Below, piece after piece: positions 16,782 through 24,568 of a stretch of 25,524 bases of DNA. The stretch lies in NCBI GenBank assembly GCA_002479765.1, contig DLOZ01000001.1, positions 35,136 through 60,659 of the forward strand. Direction: 5' to 3'. The position numbers were made by a program, and so were the translations under genes. Source of the DNA: Sphingomonadales bacterium UBA7471 (GTDB lineage Bacteria > Pseudomonadota > Alphaproteobacteria > Sphingomonadales > Sphingomonadaceae). The notes under the pieces are model-generated. The model did not search any database and had not been told where the DNA came from. It saw only the letters and a program-made list of their open reading frames with translations. The first letter of the stretch is position 1; each line of letters begins with the position of its first letter.

Positions 16782-17791
16782 TGGCCGCACCGGGCAAAAA
16801 CACCGCTGTCCTCGACAGCGTGACCGCGCCCTTACGCAAATATCTCGATGACGCGCGTGTAACCGAACTTGTCATCAACCGCGCGCAAGAAGTCGGCATT
16901 GAGCGACGTGGAGGCTGGTCGTGGGAAAGCGAACCCAGCCTTGATTTCAAGAATCTGATGGCGCTTGCGACTGCGGCCGCCGCATATACCGCACAGGACA
17001 TTACCCGCGAGAACCCGATCGTTTCGACGATATTTCCGACCGGCGAACGGGTGCAAATCATCGTGCCGCCCGTCGTCCCCGATGAAACCGTCTCGATCAC
17101 TGTTCGCAAGCCATCGACCATCACCATGACGCTGGCGGATTTCGATGCGGCGGGGATGTTCAAAGATACGCGCATCGCCGAAAAGCAGGTGTCGGCTCAC
17201 GAACTGGATTTGCTCGCGCTGCTCAAGGCCGGCCGCCATGTCGAGTTTTTCAGGTCGGCGGTAAAAGCCCGGCTCAACATCCTAATTTCGGGTGCCACTG
17301 GCTCGGGCAAGACTACGCTATCGAAGGGGCTGATCCAGCTCATTCCGCCCGAAGAACGGTTGCTGACGATTGAGGACACGCGCGAACTGGTCGTTCCACA
17401 CAAGAACGTCGTCCACATGCTTTATGCCAAAGACGGTCAAGGCACCGCCAATGTTACAGCCAAGCATTTGCTCGAAAGTGCGCTCAGGATGCGGCCCGAC
17501 CGCATCTTGCTCCAGGAACTGCGCGACGGGACGGCCTTCTTCTATCTGCGGAACGTCAATTCAGGGCATCCCGGCTCGATCACGACCATACATGCGGACT
17601 CGGCGGAACTGGCGTTCGAACAACTGACCCTGCTGGTCAAGGAAAGCGAAGGCGGCTCCGATCTGGCGCGCGGCGACATTCGTGCGCTTCTCAAGATGCT
17701 CGTCGATGTCGTTGTCCAGACCAAGAAAACCGATGGCGAATTTCGCGTGACAGAGATCTATTATGACCCGGAGAGCAGGCACCTCGCCTGA
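16781..17791 (+). CDS. virB11: VirB11 hexameric secretion ATPase
   Basis: The 336-residue VirB11/traffic ATPase that switches the machine between pilus assembly and substrate transfer. The N-terminal domain covers about 1-140 (ENPIVSTIFPTGERVQI). The motor has Walker A GATGSGKT (171-178), an Asp-box region (TIEDTREL), RPDRILLQELRDG (Walker B) and NSGHPGSITTIHADS (His box), all intact. Start ATG 16781 overlaps the virB10 stop by one base. The 3' end overlaps virD4 by 29 bases. Confidence 0.95.
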   Translation: MAAPGKNTAVLDSVTAPLRKYLDDARVTELVINRAQEVGIERRGGWSWESEPSLDFKNLMALATAAAAYTAQDITRENPIVSTIFPTGERVQIIVPPVVPDETVSITVRKPSTITMTLADFDAAGMFKDTRIAEKQVSAHELDLLALLKAGRHVEFFRSAVKARLNILISGATGSGKTTLSKGLIQLIPPEERLLTIEDTRELVVPHKNVVHMLYAKDGQGTANVTAKHLLESALRMRPDRILLQELRDGTAFFYLRNVNSGHPGSITTIHADSAELAFEQLTLLVKESEGGSDLARGDIRALLKMLVDVVVQTKKTDGEFRVTEIYYDPESRHLA

Positions 17792-19598
17792 CGGCGGGGT
17801 TTCACGATTTTTGATCGCCATACCGCTTGGGAGCCTGATTGCGCTTGCCATCGCCAGCATAATTGGGTGGCTGATTCTGGGGCTGCCAATAGCAGCTTAT
17901 GACCCGCTCAAGATGCCGCAATTCGTCTGGTATTATCGCGGCGATCCGCGTGTTGTAAAAGCGATGGCAGGCGGTCTGGCGGGCGGCGTCACACTGCTTG
18001 CCGGGTTGATCTATGCGCTTTGGGCGCGCGGCGCTCCTCTCCACGGGGCGGCGCGGTTCGCCAGCGAACGCGAACTCAAACGGCACGGCTTCCGCTCCGC
18101 TGCGGGCATCATTGTCGGGCGTAGGGGCAGGCGCTTCCTGACGTTCGGCGGCAGCGAGCATGTCCTCGTTGAAGCGCCGACCCGTTCGGGAAAAGGCACC
18201 GGCATCGTCATTCCCAATTTGCTGACATGGCAGGGCTCAACTGTTGTTCTCGATGTGAAGCGCGAGAATTATGACGCGAGCGCAGGGTTTCGCGCGCACT
18301 ATGGCCAACAAGTCTTCCTGTTCAACCCGACCGACCGCGAAGGCCGCACCGCGCGATACAACCCGCTCGCCTACATTGACCGTGCCGATCCTGACGATGT
18401 AATAATCGAACTGCAAAAGATCGCCACGATGCTGTTCGTCACGCCAGATCGCGGTGAAGCCTTTTGGGCGAATGGCGCGCGCACCGGCTTTGCAGGAGTC
18501 GGAGCCTGGCTTGCAGAAACCAGCGACGAACCGCTGACGATGGGCGCAATCTACCGCCATTTGACCGAAGGCGATGCGCGCAGCTTCTTCAAAAGGGAGC
18601 TGGCCAATCCCGAACTTAACCTATCCACGGGATGCCGAACGGCACTCAATGATTTTGCCGGTGGTTCCGACAACAGCTTTGCGGACATCAAGAAGACCAT
18701 CACCAATGTCCTCGGCCTGTGGCTCAACCCGCTGGTCGATGCCGCAACATCCACGAGCGATTTTGATCTTCGCGAGCTACGCAAGCGTCCCATCTCGATT
18801 TACCTCGGCGTATCGCCCGACGAACTCGACCGCATCGCACCGCTCTACAATCTGTTGTTCCAGCAACTGATTGATCTGAATGTGCGGGAATTGCCCGACG
18901 ATACCAAACCGGCTCCCGTGCTGGTCATCCTCGATGAATTTGCCCGGCTTGGCCGCGCCTCGGTAATCGCCAGCGCCTTTTCCTATGTCGCGGGCTACGG
19001 CATCCGCCTGCTCCCGGTGATCCAGTCCCGCTCGCAACTGCGAGGGGTTTATGGTGAGCATGTCGCCGATGAGATCGTCGCCAATTGCGGAGTCGAAGTC
19101 GCCTTCACCCCCAAGGAACTTCGTGTTGCAAACGAACTGTCGGATCGCATCGGCTACGTGGGGCAGGAGAGTGTCACCCGTTCCCTCACGATAAACGGTC
19201 TGCTCGCCAATCGCTCGAAGTCCATTTCCGAACAGCGCCGCGCCCTGCTGCTGCCGCAGGAACTGATGCAGTTTCCGACGGACAGGCTGATCCTGCTGCG
19301 TGGTGGCATCCCGCCGATCATCGGCACCAAGATATTCTACTTCAAGAGCCGCTTCTTCAAGAAGCGAGCCCTTCCGCCGCCCGTGGTGCCGCCGGTCGAT
19401 AAGCAAATCGTCGTGCCACCTTCTCCCGCACTGTTCCGCGAAATGACTCCCGAAGAGCTGGAAGGAAACCCGGCGCATCCGATAAGGCCGGACGACATCC
19501 GCACCGAAGTTTATCCGAGCTTCAATCCCGATCTGGTGTCTCTGGATCGCAACGGCAATCCAAGTTTAATCATAGAGGAAGGCGATGAAAATGGCTGA
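17763..19598 (+). CDS. virD4: VirD4 type IV coupling protein
   Basis: The 611-residue VirD4/TraG coupling protein, which docks the relaxase-DNA complex to the channel. It has two N-terminal membrane helices (about 16-40 and 66-88). The ATPase domain has Walker A APTRSGKGTG (138-147) and Walker B VLVILDEFARLG (Asp391, Glu392), followed by PVIQSRSQLRGVYG. The C-terminal tail is Pro-rich and then acidic. It starts within virB11 (29-base overlap) and ends inside the next gene (14-base overlap), so it belongs to the same transcript. Its presence shows that the system moves DNA and is not a pure effector secretion machine. Confidence 0.95.
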   Translation: MTRRAGTSPDGGVSRFLIAIPLGSLIALAIASIIGWLILGLPIAAYDPLKMPQFVWYYRGDPRVVKAMAGGLAGGVTLLAGLIYALWARGAPLHGAARFASERELKRHGFRSAAGIIVGRRGRRFLTFGGSEHVLVEAPTRSGKGTGIVIPNLLTWQGSTVVLDVKRENYDASAGFRAHYGQQVFLFNPTDREGRTARYNPLAYIDRADPDDVIIELQKIATMLFVTPDRGEAFWANGARTGFAGVGAWLAETSDEPLTMGAIYRHLTEGDARSFFKRELANPELNLSTGCRTALNDFAGGSDNSFADIKKTITNVLGLWLNPLVDAATSTSDFDLRELRKRPISIYLGVSPDELDRIAPLYNLLFQQLIDLNVRELPDDTKPAPVLVILDEFARLGRASVIASAFSYVAGYGIRLLPVIQSRSQLRGVYGEHVADEIVANCGVEVAFTPKELRVANELSDRIGYVGQESVTRSLTINGLLANRSKSISEQRRALLLPQELMQFPTDRLILLRGGIPPIIGTKIFYFKSRFFKKRALPPPVVPPVDKQIVVPPSPALFREMTPEELEGNPAHPIRPDDIRTEVYPSFNPDLVSLDRNGNPSLIIEEGDENG

Positions 19599-20376
19599 TG
19601 ACCTTGAAGGAAGAACGCCTTCGGGGCGCAGCCGCACTGCCAAGCCCAAGCCGGCTACAGCGAAGGCTAAGCCGGGCAGGCCCAAGCGCAAGTCCGAGCC
19701 GCCCACAATCACTGACGAACTGACCGGCAAATTTTTGCGCATCGGCAACAAGCTCTATCGCACTTCCGACGATAAGACGCCGATTGTGCGGATCGCAGGC
19801 GACCGGCTCAAGACCAGCAATATCGACGCGCTTCCTGACATCATACGGATTGCCAAGGCGAATGGCTGGGCGTCGATCAAGGTGAATGGAGGCGACAAGT
19901 TCAAAAAGGCGGCCTATCTCGCCGCCGCCTCGCAAGGGCTGGATGTCGAGAATTATCGCCCGTCGAAGGTCGTCGAGGCCGAAGCTGACCGGATTCGGGC
20001 AAGGATCGCCGAACGCGAGAAGCGCAGCGAGGGAAAGAAGGCTGGCAAAAAGCCGCCGCAGACCAAAGACGAATTGAGCAAGCTGAAAGCCCTCTCCGAA
20101 CGATTCCTGAGTCAATCCCACGCCGAGAACGCGCGTGATCCAGACCTGCGCCGCGCGCAAAGTCTGGTTGCCCAGACGATTTCGATCGCCCGCGCGAAAT
20201 ACCCTGACGATCCGGTGAAGGCGTCAAAAGAGGTAGAGTCCAGGCGCCAGGAGGTCGCCATCCGTATCGCCAATGGTGACAAGATCGCCGTTGTTCAAGT
20301 GCGCAACCAGCAAGCCCAGAGAGTGCGCGACATCACGCAGGAACAGGCGGTGCAGCGCGATGCACGATCACGGTAA
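19585..20376 (+). CDS. Stand-alone LPD7-domain protein
   Basis: A 263-residue protein with an LPD7 (large polyvalent-protein-associated domain 7) segment at about residues 47-128: GNKLYRTSDDKTPIVRI, then IIRIAKANGWASIKVNG and AAYLAAASQGLDVENYRPS. This domain is usually attached to relaxases and other large conjugation proteins. Here it is encoded alone, flanked by a Lys/Pro/Ala-rich N-terminus and a highly charged, helical C-terminus. The start ATG at 19585 overlaps virD4 by 14 bases, so it is the last gene of the T4SS operon. A role in presenting the relaxase complex to VirD4 is a guess. ATG 19591 is an alternative start. Confidence 0.75.
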   Translation: MKMADDLEGRTPSGRSRTAKPKPATAKAKPGRPKRKSEPPTITDELTGKFLRIGNKLYRTSDDKTPIVRIAGDRLKTSNIDALPDIIRIAKANGWASIKVNGGDKFKKAAYLAAASQGLDVENYRPSKVVEAEADRIRARIAEREKRSEGKKAGKKPPQTKDELSKLKALSERFLSQSHAENARDPDLRRAQSLVAQTISIARAKYPDDPVKASKEVESRRQEVAIRIANGDKIAVVQVRNQQAQRVRDITQEQAVQRDARSR

Positions 20377-20464
20377 ACTGCCTTTTCCAATGAAGAGCCA
20401 ATTCGCTGAGTAGGTATTGGGTTATCGTTCTTGTGCGAAGCGAGTTGAAATGGGAAGAAGCAGG

Positions 20465-21037
20465 ATGTCAGCGCTTATCGAGGATATCCGTGCTTGCGTG
20501 GTTTGCGCGCCGCATTTGGACGCGGGGCCGCGACCGATTGTCCAGTTCAGCGAGACCTCGCGGATCGTCATCATCGGGCAAGCACCGGGAACTCGCGTTC
20601 ATCAAAGTGGCATTCCGTGGGACGATGCAAGCGGCGAACGGCTACGTGAGTGGACCGGATTGACCTCGGACATTTTCTACGATCCTGCGCGGGTCGCTCT
20701 TGTGCCTATGAGTTTTTGTTATCCAGGCACGGGGACAAGCGGCGATCTCCCGCCCCGGCCTGAATGCGCACCTTTATGGCATGATCGGGTGATAGCGACG
20801 TTGCCGCCTAAGCGGCTGACGCTGTTGGTAGGAAGCTATGCGCAGCACCGCTATCTTCCATTGGCCAAGAAGCAACCTTTGACCGACAATGTGCGCGACT
20901 ACGCCGCATTTGGTCCATCGCTCTTCCCGCTCCCTCATCCTTCCTGGCGGAGCACGGGGTGGATGGGAAAGAATCCCTGGTTTGAGGTTGAAGTGCTGCC
21001 AGTGCTTCGGCAGCAAGTCAAAAGGTCTCTCGGCTGA
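20465..21037 (+). CDS. Uracil-DNA glycosylase family protein with Fe-S cysteines
   Basis: A 190-residue member of the uracil-DNA glycosylase superfamily (COG1573-like), predicted to remove uracil from DNA. Motif A is IVIIGQAPG (residues 34-42), followed by HQSGIPWDDASGERLREW. The late motif is LPHPSWRSTGW. Four cysteines, Cys11, Cys14, Cys85 and Cys101, have the spacing of the iron-sulfur ligands of family 4 enzymes. I chose ATG 20465, with GGAAG and CAGG upstream; TTG 20417 and ATG 20450 are in frame but less convincing. Motif A has Gln where family 4 has Glu, so activity is likely but unproven. It lies 88 bases after the T4SS operon and may be separate cargo. Confidence 0.8.
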   Translation: MSALIEDIRACVVCAPHLDAGPRPIVQFSETSRIVIIGQAPGTRVHQSGIPWDDASGERLREWTGLTSDIFYDPARVALVPMSFCYPGTGTSGDLPPRPECAPLWHDRVIATLPPKRLTLLVGSYAQHRYLPLAKKQPLTDNVRDYAAFGPSLFPLPHPSWRSTGWMGKNPWFEVEVLPVLRQQVKRSLG

Positions 21038-21058
21038 AGAGGACGTTGAGGCGATATC

Positions 21059-21640
21059 TTAACGCGTCAACCAAACTTCAACTTCATGGTCGACATAGGA
21101 CCATTCCTCGGTGGCGCGTAGCCGGACCAGCAATTCCCTGAACCGGTCCGCCTCGCTGTCCGCAAACTCAAACCATGTCAGAAAATCAAATGGCTCGCCC
21201 AGATCGCGGCAGTGGTGCAGCTGGCGGGCGATCGCGGGCAGATAGTCAAGCCCGATGGGCGTATGATCGGATCGTGTGTAAATCTCTCGGCGCTCGTCCT
21301 GCGCCATTGACCACCAGGCCGGGTTCTTCCGGATCGGAATCAGGACCGCATGGTGAGTCACGGCCCGCCCAAGCCCGGCCTGTCGCTCCTGCAAAGCCTT
21401 ACGTTCAAGCGCGGTGGTGTACCGCAGGTTGCTAACAAAGGCGCTGAGCGTCCAGACAGGATCATGTTGCGGCCCGCCGTCACCAATGTGCAGATAGCGC
21501 GCAGCCGGAAGCTCTGGCCCGGTGATTGCCGAGATGGTCTGAATGCGCCATTGCCCGCTGTCATCATTTGCGCGAAAGGGAACGCGCTCACCAGTTGCCG
21601 CGCCTTCAGGTCGTATCGGTCTATCAACCACAGTGCTCAT
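21059..21640 (-). CDS. Chlorite dismutase family (heme-binding) protein
   Basis: A 193-residue protein whose C-terminal half has chlorite-dismutase family features: VLIPIRKNPAWWSMAQDER, IYTRSDHTPIGLDYLPAIA, the candidate proximal heme His in QLHHCRDLGEP, and FDFLTWFEF with ELLVRLRATEEW. The family includes true chlorite dismutases, coproheme decarboxylases and proteins of unknown role. By eye I find no Arg where true dismutases carry the distal Arg about 13 residues after the His, so chlorite breakdown is doubtful. No signal peptide. It is convergent with the glycosylase gene, 21 bases between stops. Confidence 0.72.
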   Translation of the reverse strand: MSTVVDRPIRPEGAATGERVPFRANDDSGQWRIQTISAITGPELPAARYLHIGDGGPQHDPVWTLSAFVSNLRYTTALERKALQERQAGLGRAVTHHAVLIPIRKNPAWWSMAQDERREIYTRSDHTPIGLDYLPAIARQLHHCRDLGEPFDFLTWFEFADSEADRFRELLVRLRATEEWSYVDHEVEVWLTR

Positions 21641-21736
21641 TCCGCGCTTTCCCAGTGCTCGTTCAGCCTAGTCTTCGCTTGAACCGCCCAGGAAGTTACG
21701 GCTGCCAACATTGACGAAGGACAGGCCCGCGCATTG

Positions 21737-22120
21737 TTAGCCATCTGGCGCTTCATCGCATGGCTGCAATGCTCCAAAAAAACCATCGATGCGGCAAACC
21801 TTGGTCAGCGTTTCATCCAGCGCCACCGCGTCAAACCCTTCAAAGCGCGTGCCATCCGGCCAGATGATTTCCCAGGAATAGCGGGCGCGATCATGATGCA
21901 TGTCGATGGCGCTGGTGCGATTGAGCTGAACCTCCCCAACCCGTTCCTGAAAGGCCATCATCATCTCGATAAAGGCGTCGCACCCGGTGATCGCATATTG
22001 CGGATCGGTGAATGTAACGTCCGGTGTAACCGACTTTGCTACGAGTTCGCGCAGTTTGGCGTGGTCACGCTCATTCCATGCAGCAAGCAAATTGGCAAAA
22101 CATTCAGGGGCGGGTGACAT
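21737..22120 (-). CDS. SnoaL-like / NTF2-fold small protein
   Basis: A 127-residue protein of the SnoaL-like, NTF2-superfamily group: FANLLAAWNERDHAKLREL, PDVTFTDPQYAITG, then RYSWEIIWPDGTRFEGFD. These small alpha+beta cone proteins include isomerases, hydrolases and ligand-binding proteins, and sequence alone does not tell which. I start it at ATG 22120 because GGAAGGA sits seven bases upstream; ATG 22135 is in frame but lacks such a site and abuts the palindrome. It is divergent from the TetR gene and probably controlled by it. Confidence 0.68.
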   Translation of the reverse strand: MSPAPECFANLLAAWNERDHAKLRELVAKSVTPDVTFTDPQYAITGCDAFIEMMMAFQERVGEVQLNRTSAIDMHHDRARYSWEIIWPDGTRFEGFDAVALDETLTKVCRIDGFFGALQPCDEAPDG

Positions 22121-22135
22121 TTTGGTTCCTTCCAT

Positions 22136-22160
22136 ATAAACCGACTCCCGGTATGTTTAT
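22136..22160. promoter_or_regulatory. Candidate TetR operator (25-bp imperfect palindrome)
   Basis: ATAAAC and GTTTAT form perfect outer arms and AC/GT inner arms, centred on 22148. An alternative inner pairing is ACCG/CGGT around a 5-base spacer. The palindrome fills the gap between the divergent SnoaL-like and TetR genes, where a TetR regulator would be expected to bind. It would cover both promoters. Confidence 0.55.
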
Positions 22161-22163
22161 GAA

Positions 22164-22769
22164 GTGGTGGGGATTTTGGCAAGGCAGGTCGAACGACGCG
22201 AGCGGACACGCGGACTGCTGATCGAAGCGGCCGCCAGCTGCTTCGAAACGAAGGGCTACGCAGAGACGTCGCTTGAGGCCGTGCTGCTGGAGGCCGGGGT
22301 CAGCAAGGGTGCGCTCTATCATCATTTTGCCAGCAAGACCGACCTGCTTGAGGCTGTATTTGCAGAAGTCTCGCAACAGGTCCTATCAGAGGCCGCGAAA
22401 GCGTCGGGGGCAGCTGAAACTGCGCGCGAAGCGATCTCGTGCGCGCTCAAAGGCTGGCTGCGTGCCGTCCTCAAACCGCGTCCTTGCCGCATACTGCTGG
22501 AAATCGGCCCCGGTGTCCTCGGTTTCGCAAAGGCGCGCCAGATAGAGCTCTCACAAAGCGAAGCGGCAATACATGCGCTGATCAGGCACGCTATTGCCAA
22601 TGGCGAAGCGGACTGCCCCGATCAAGATCTTGCCGTGCGCCTGCTCAACGCCGCTGTTACCGAAATGGCCCTCACGGCGCTGGACAAGGGATTCGACGAT
22701 ATAGCGATCGCTAGGTTCGACTACGCGATCGACATCCTCATCGAGGCATTGCTGCCACGACGCGCATAA
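22164..22769 (+). CDS. TetR/AcrR-family transcriptional regulator
   Basis: A 201-residue TetR-family repressor. The N-terminal HTH is clear: RTRGLLIEAAASCFETKGY, then TSLEAVLLEAGVSKGALY and HHFASKTDLL (about residues 15-62). An all-helical ligand domain of normal length follows. The start is uncertain: GTG 22164, GTG 22167 or TTG 22176, none with a clear ribosome binding site. The first GTG would begin four bases after the candidate operator, so the transcript could be nearly leaderless. It is divergent from the SnoaL-like gene. The ligand is unknown. Confidence 0.85.
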   Translation: MVGILARQVERRERTRGLLIEAAASCFETKGYAETSLEAVLLEAGVSKGALYHHFASKTDLLEAVFAEVSQQVLSEAAKASGAAETAREAISCALKGWLRAVLKPRPCRILLEIGPGVLGFAKARQIELSQSEAAIHALIRHAIANGEADCPDQDLAVRLLNAAVTEMALTALDKGFDDIAIARFDYAIDILIEALLPRRA

Positions 22770-22856
22770 TCAGTTGCAGGTCAATGAGCCCGCGACTGTT
22801 AACGCCAACAGCCACAACACCCCGAAAGAGGGGCGAAGGATGAAAGGCCACATATT

Positions 22857-23912
22857 CTATCGGCTCCTTTGTTCGCCCGGTGACCGAAGTTCGGGTGGCT
22901 GAACGTCCATGGCCGACAGCTGGCGCTTTGCAAGCTGTGCATGGTGCGCCGCGAACACTTCGGGCGTGGCATTCATGCCCCGGTGTTTGTCGAGGAAAGC
23001 GCGAACATCGTCGGCGAGCTCCAGGTCGTCCGCTTGCCCGGTAGCTTCAAGCGAAACGGCGGTTTGCTCATACGCACGGCGTATCTCGCGCCAGCGCAAC
23101 GTTCCCACCGCGATGAACGGTGGTAACTGCTCCTGACCGCGCGCGACGGCGATGGCCTGTTCGTTGGTGCGGCGGTCGGATTGGGTAATCTGGCGGCTCC
23201 CTTCGGTTCGCAGCCGCGCCCGCAACTTGACCAGAGCCATGCTCGATCCGGCAATCCCTTGTCCGCGCGCCCGTCTAGGCGTTGCTTCGGCAGCCACCCC
23301 CCGCGCGCGCAGCTCACGGGCAAAGCGCTCACGGAAGCGATTGAGCTGAACCGGTCGGGGATTGAACCGTGTGCGATCCAGCCCCTCGGCCTGCACCGTC
23401 AGATGAACATGCGGGCGCGGCGTATCGGTATGGAGGGCCAGGACATAATCGTGATTATCGCTCAGTTCAGCATGGGCCAGCGCACGGACAGCATTCAGCA
23501 CCTTATCGGTGTCTGTTCCTTCGGGCATCGAGAAGATCAGCGACACCGACGACACCGTAGGCCGCGACCGCCATTTGAGCGTATCGCTCCACTCCGCCGC
23601 GCGCTCGGCAACGTCTTCCTTGGTTGTCAGGATTTCGCCGTCGCGGGTTTCGATGTCCACTTCGCCCTTGCGCCCGATATACTCAAGATGGGCTTTGACA
23701 TGGTTGCCGCCCCGTTGCCGACCTGTGACCTTTACCACAACCTCGGGTGCCTTGCGAACAATCCGCGCCAGCTTGGCCCGGGCGGTCAGGCCAGTGGCAA
23801 AGCCATAACTGGCATAGAGCGGGACGCGCGGCGTGCTGGTGGGATCATGGATATAGCGCACCCGAAACGCCGGACGGGTTGCTTCCCACAAGGCGGATTC
23901 CAGGCCCATCAA
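22857..23912 (-). CDS. VirD2-type (MOBP) relaxase
   Basis: A 351-residue DNA relaxase that would nick oriT and lead the transferred strand. Compared by eye with VirD2, NHVKAHLEYIGRKGEVDI matches the VirD2 motif with catalytic Tyr29, giving Tyr78 here. VSLIFSMPEGTD and ALHTDTPRPHVHLTV (His161, His168, His170) form the metal-binding HUH motif. The order and spacing agree with MOBP enzymes. It has about 50 extra residues before the catalytic domain and a short C-terminus without helicase, primase or LPD7 domains. Its start overlaps the upstream RHH/MobC-like gene by four bases (ATGA). It lies about 2.5 kb from the T4SS operon, on the opposite strand. Confidence 0.9.
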   Translation of the reverse strand: MMGLESALWEATRPAFRVRYIHDPTSTPRVPLYASYGFATGLTARAKLARIVRKAPEVVVKVTGRQRGGNHVKAHLEYIGRKGEVDIETRDGEILTTKEDVAERAAEWSDTLKWRSRPTVSSVSLIFSMPEGTDTDKVLNAVRALAHAELSDNHDYVLALHTDTPRPHVHLTVQAEGLDRTRFNPRPVQLNRFRERFARELRARGVAAEATPRRARGQGIAGSSMALVKLRARLRTEGSRQITQSDRRTNEQAIAVARGQEQLPPFIAVGTLRWREIRRAYEQTAVSLEATGQADDLELADDVRAFLDKHRGMNATPEVFAAHHAQLAKRQLSAMDVQPPELRSPGEQRSR

Positions 23913-24463
23913 TCCGCTACCGTCCAGTAGCTCGCATCGCCGCGCATGGCATCGCCAACGGCTGTTACCTGCTCGGAGATTTCCATCCGCATGTCTGCGA
24001 TCCGTCGCAGCTCGGGTTCGATCTGCTCGTCGCCGGTTTCGAGCATCAAGGCATTGGCGGCCTTCATCGCTTGATTGAGATTGCGGCCGATACGGAGCAA
24101 CTGCATTCTGATCGGCGCGAGTTCGGCGAGGAGTCCGTCATCGACCCGTGATTTCAAAGCGAGGTGGCGGCGCACCAAGGCCTTGATCCAACCGGCGCGA
24201 TCGGTCGAACGCTGTGCCGCCCGAACCTCAATCACGGCGATCTCGACATCGGTAAATCGTAGCGAAACACGATTGCGCGCGACTCCATCGGGACGGTCAA
24301 TGAAGGGACGATCTGCGATCTCCCGCACCGTCTGCTCGATCATCTGCCGCAGAACTGCGCTTCGTCCACCACGTCCGACCGCAAAGCCGTCGAATGCCGC
24401 GAGCGCATCGGCATCAAGCCGAATGGTAAGCGTCGCGCTGTTCGCTGATAGATTTGTCGCCAT
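23909..24463 (-). CDS. Relaxosome accessory protein, RHH domain plus MobC-like region
   Basis: A 184-residue accessory protein of the relaxosome. Residues about 10-50 (LTIRLDADALAAFDGFAV, SAVLRQMIEQTVREI) look like a ribbon-helix-helix DNA-binding domain. The C-terminal half contains MQLLRIGRNLNQAMKAAN, the conserved helix of MobC/TraJ-like proteins. It would bind oriT, help the relaxase open the nick site, and repress its own promoter. It is coupled to the relaxase (ATGA overlap). Its start lies 70 bases from the predicted nick. The ribosome binding site is weak. Confidence 0.78.
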   Translation of the reverse strand: MATNLSANSATLTIRLDADALAAFDGFAVGRGGRSAVLRQMIEQTVREIADRPFIDRPDGVARNRVSLRFTDVEIAVIEVRAAQRSTDRAGWIKALVRRHLALKSRVDDGLLAELAPIRMQLLRIGRNLNQAMKAANALMLETGDEQIEPELRRIADMRMEISEQVTAVGDAMRGDASYWTVAD

Positions 24464-24475
24464 CCAACATGCTCG

Positions 24476-24492
24476 GTGAAACGTAGTGAAAC
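24476..24492. repeat. Tandem GTGAAAC pair, candidate RHH operator
   Basis: Two exact copies of GTGAAAC (24476-24482 and 24486-24492) are spaced 10 bp apart, one helical turn, directly upstream of the mobC-like start at 24463. This is the usual layout of ribbon-helix-helix binding sites, so it probably serves autoregulation. Confidence 0.45.
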
Positions 24493-24502
24493 ACGGGCAA
24501 TG

Positions 24503-24568
24503 TAAGACAACACGCGCCGCTAGGCATATCCTGCATTAAAGACAAATCAGACAAACCCCCTAAGACAA
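24503..24568. repeat. AGACAA repeat words flanking the nick site
   Basis: AGACAA occurs four times: 24505-24510, 24540-24545, 24549-24554 and 24563-24568. Three copies are extended to TAAGACAA or TAAAGACAA. One copy is left and three are right of the nick core, with a related TGACAA at 24595-24600. They may be relaxase or accessory-protein binding sites. Spacing is irregular, so replication iterons are unlikely. Confidence 0.4.

Noticed and set aside
18777..19478. 233-codon minus-strand frame opposite virD4
   Set aside because: No domain or start signal; fully inside virD4.
22820..22833. CCCC/GGGG hairpin between the TetR and relaxase genes as a terminator
   Set aside because: Only four base pairs and no T-tract; too weak to call.
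23181..23930. 249-codon plus-strand frame opposite the relaxase
   Set aside because: Shadow of the relaxase gene, which has clear VirD2-type motifs.
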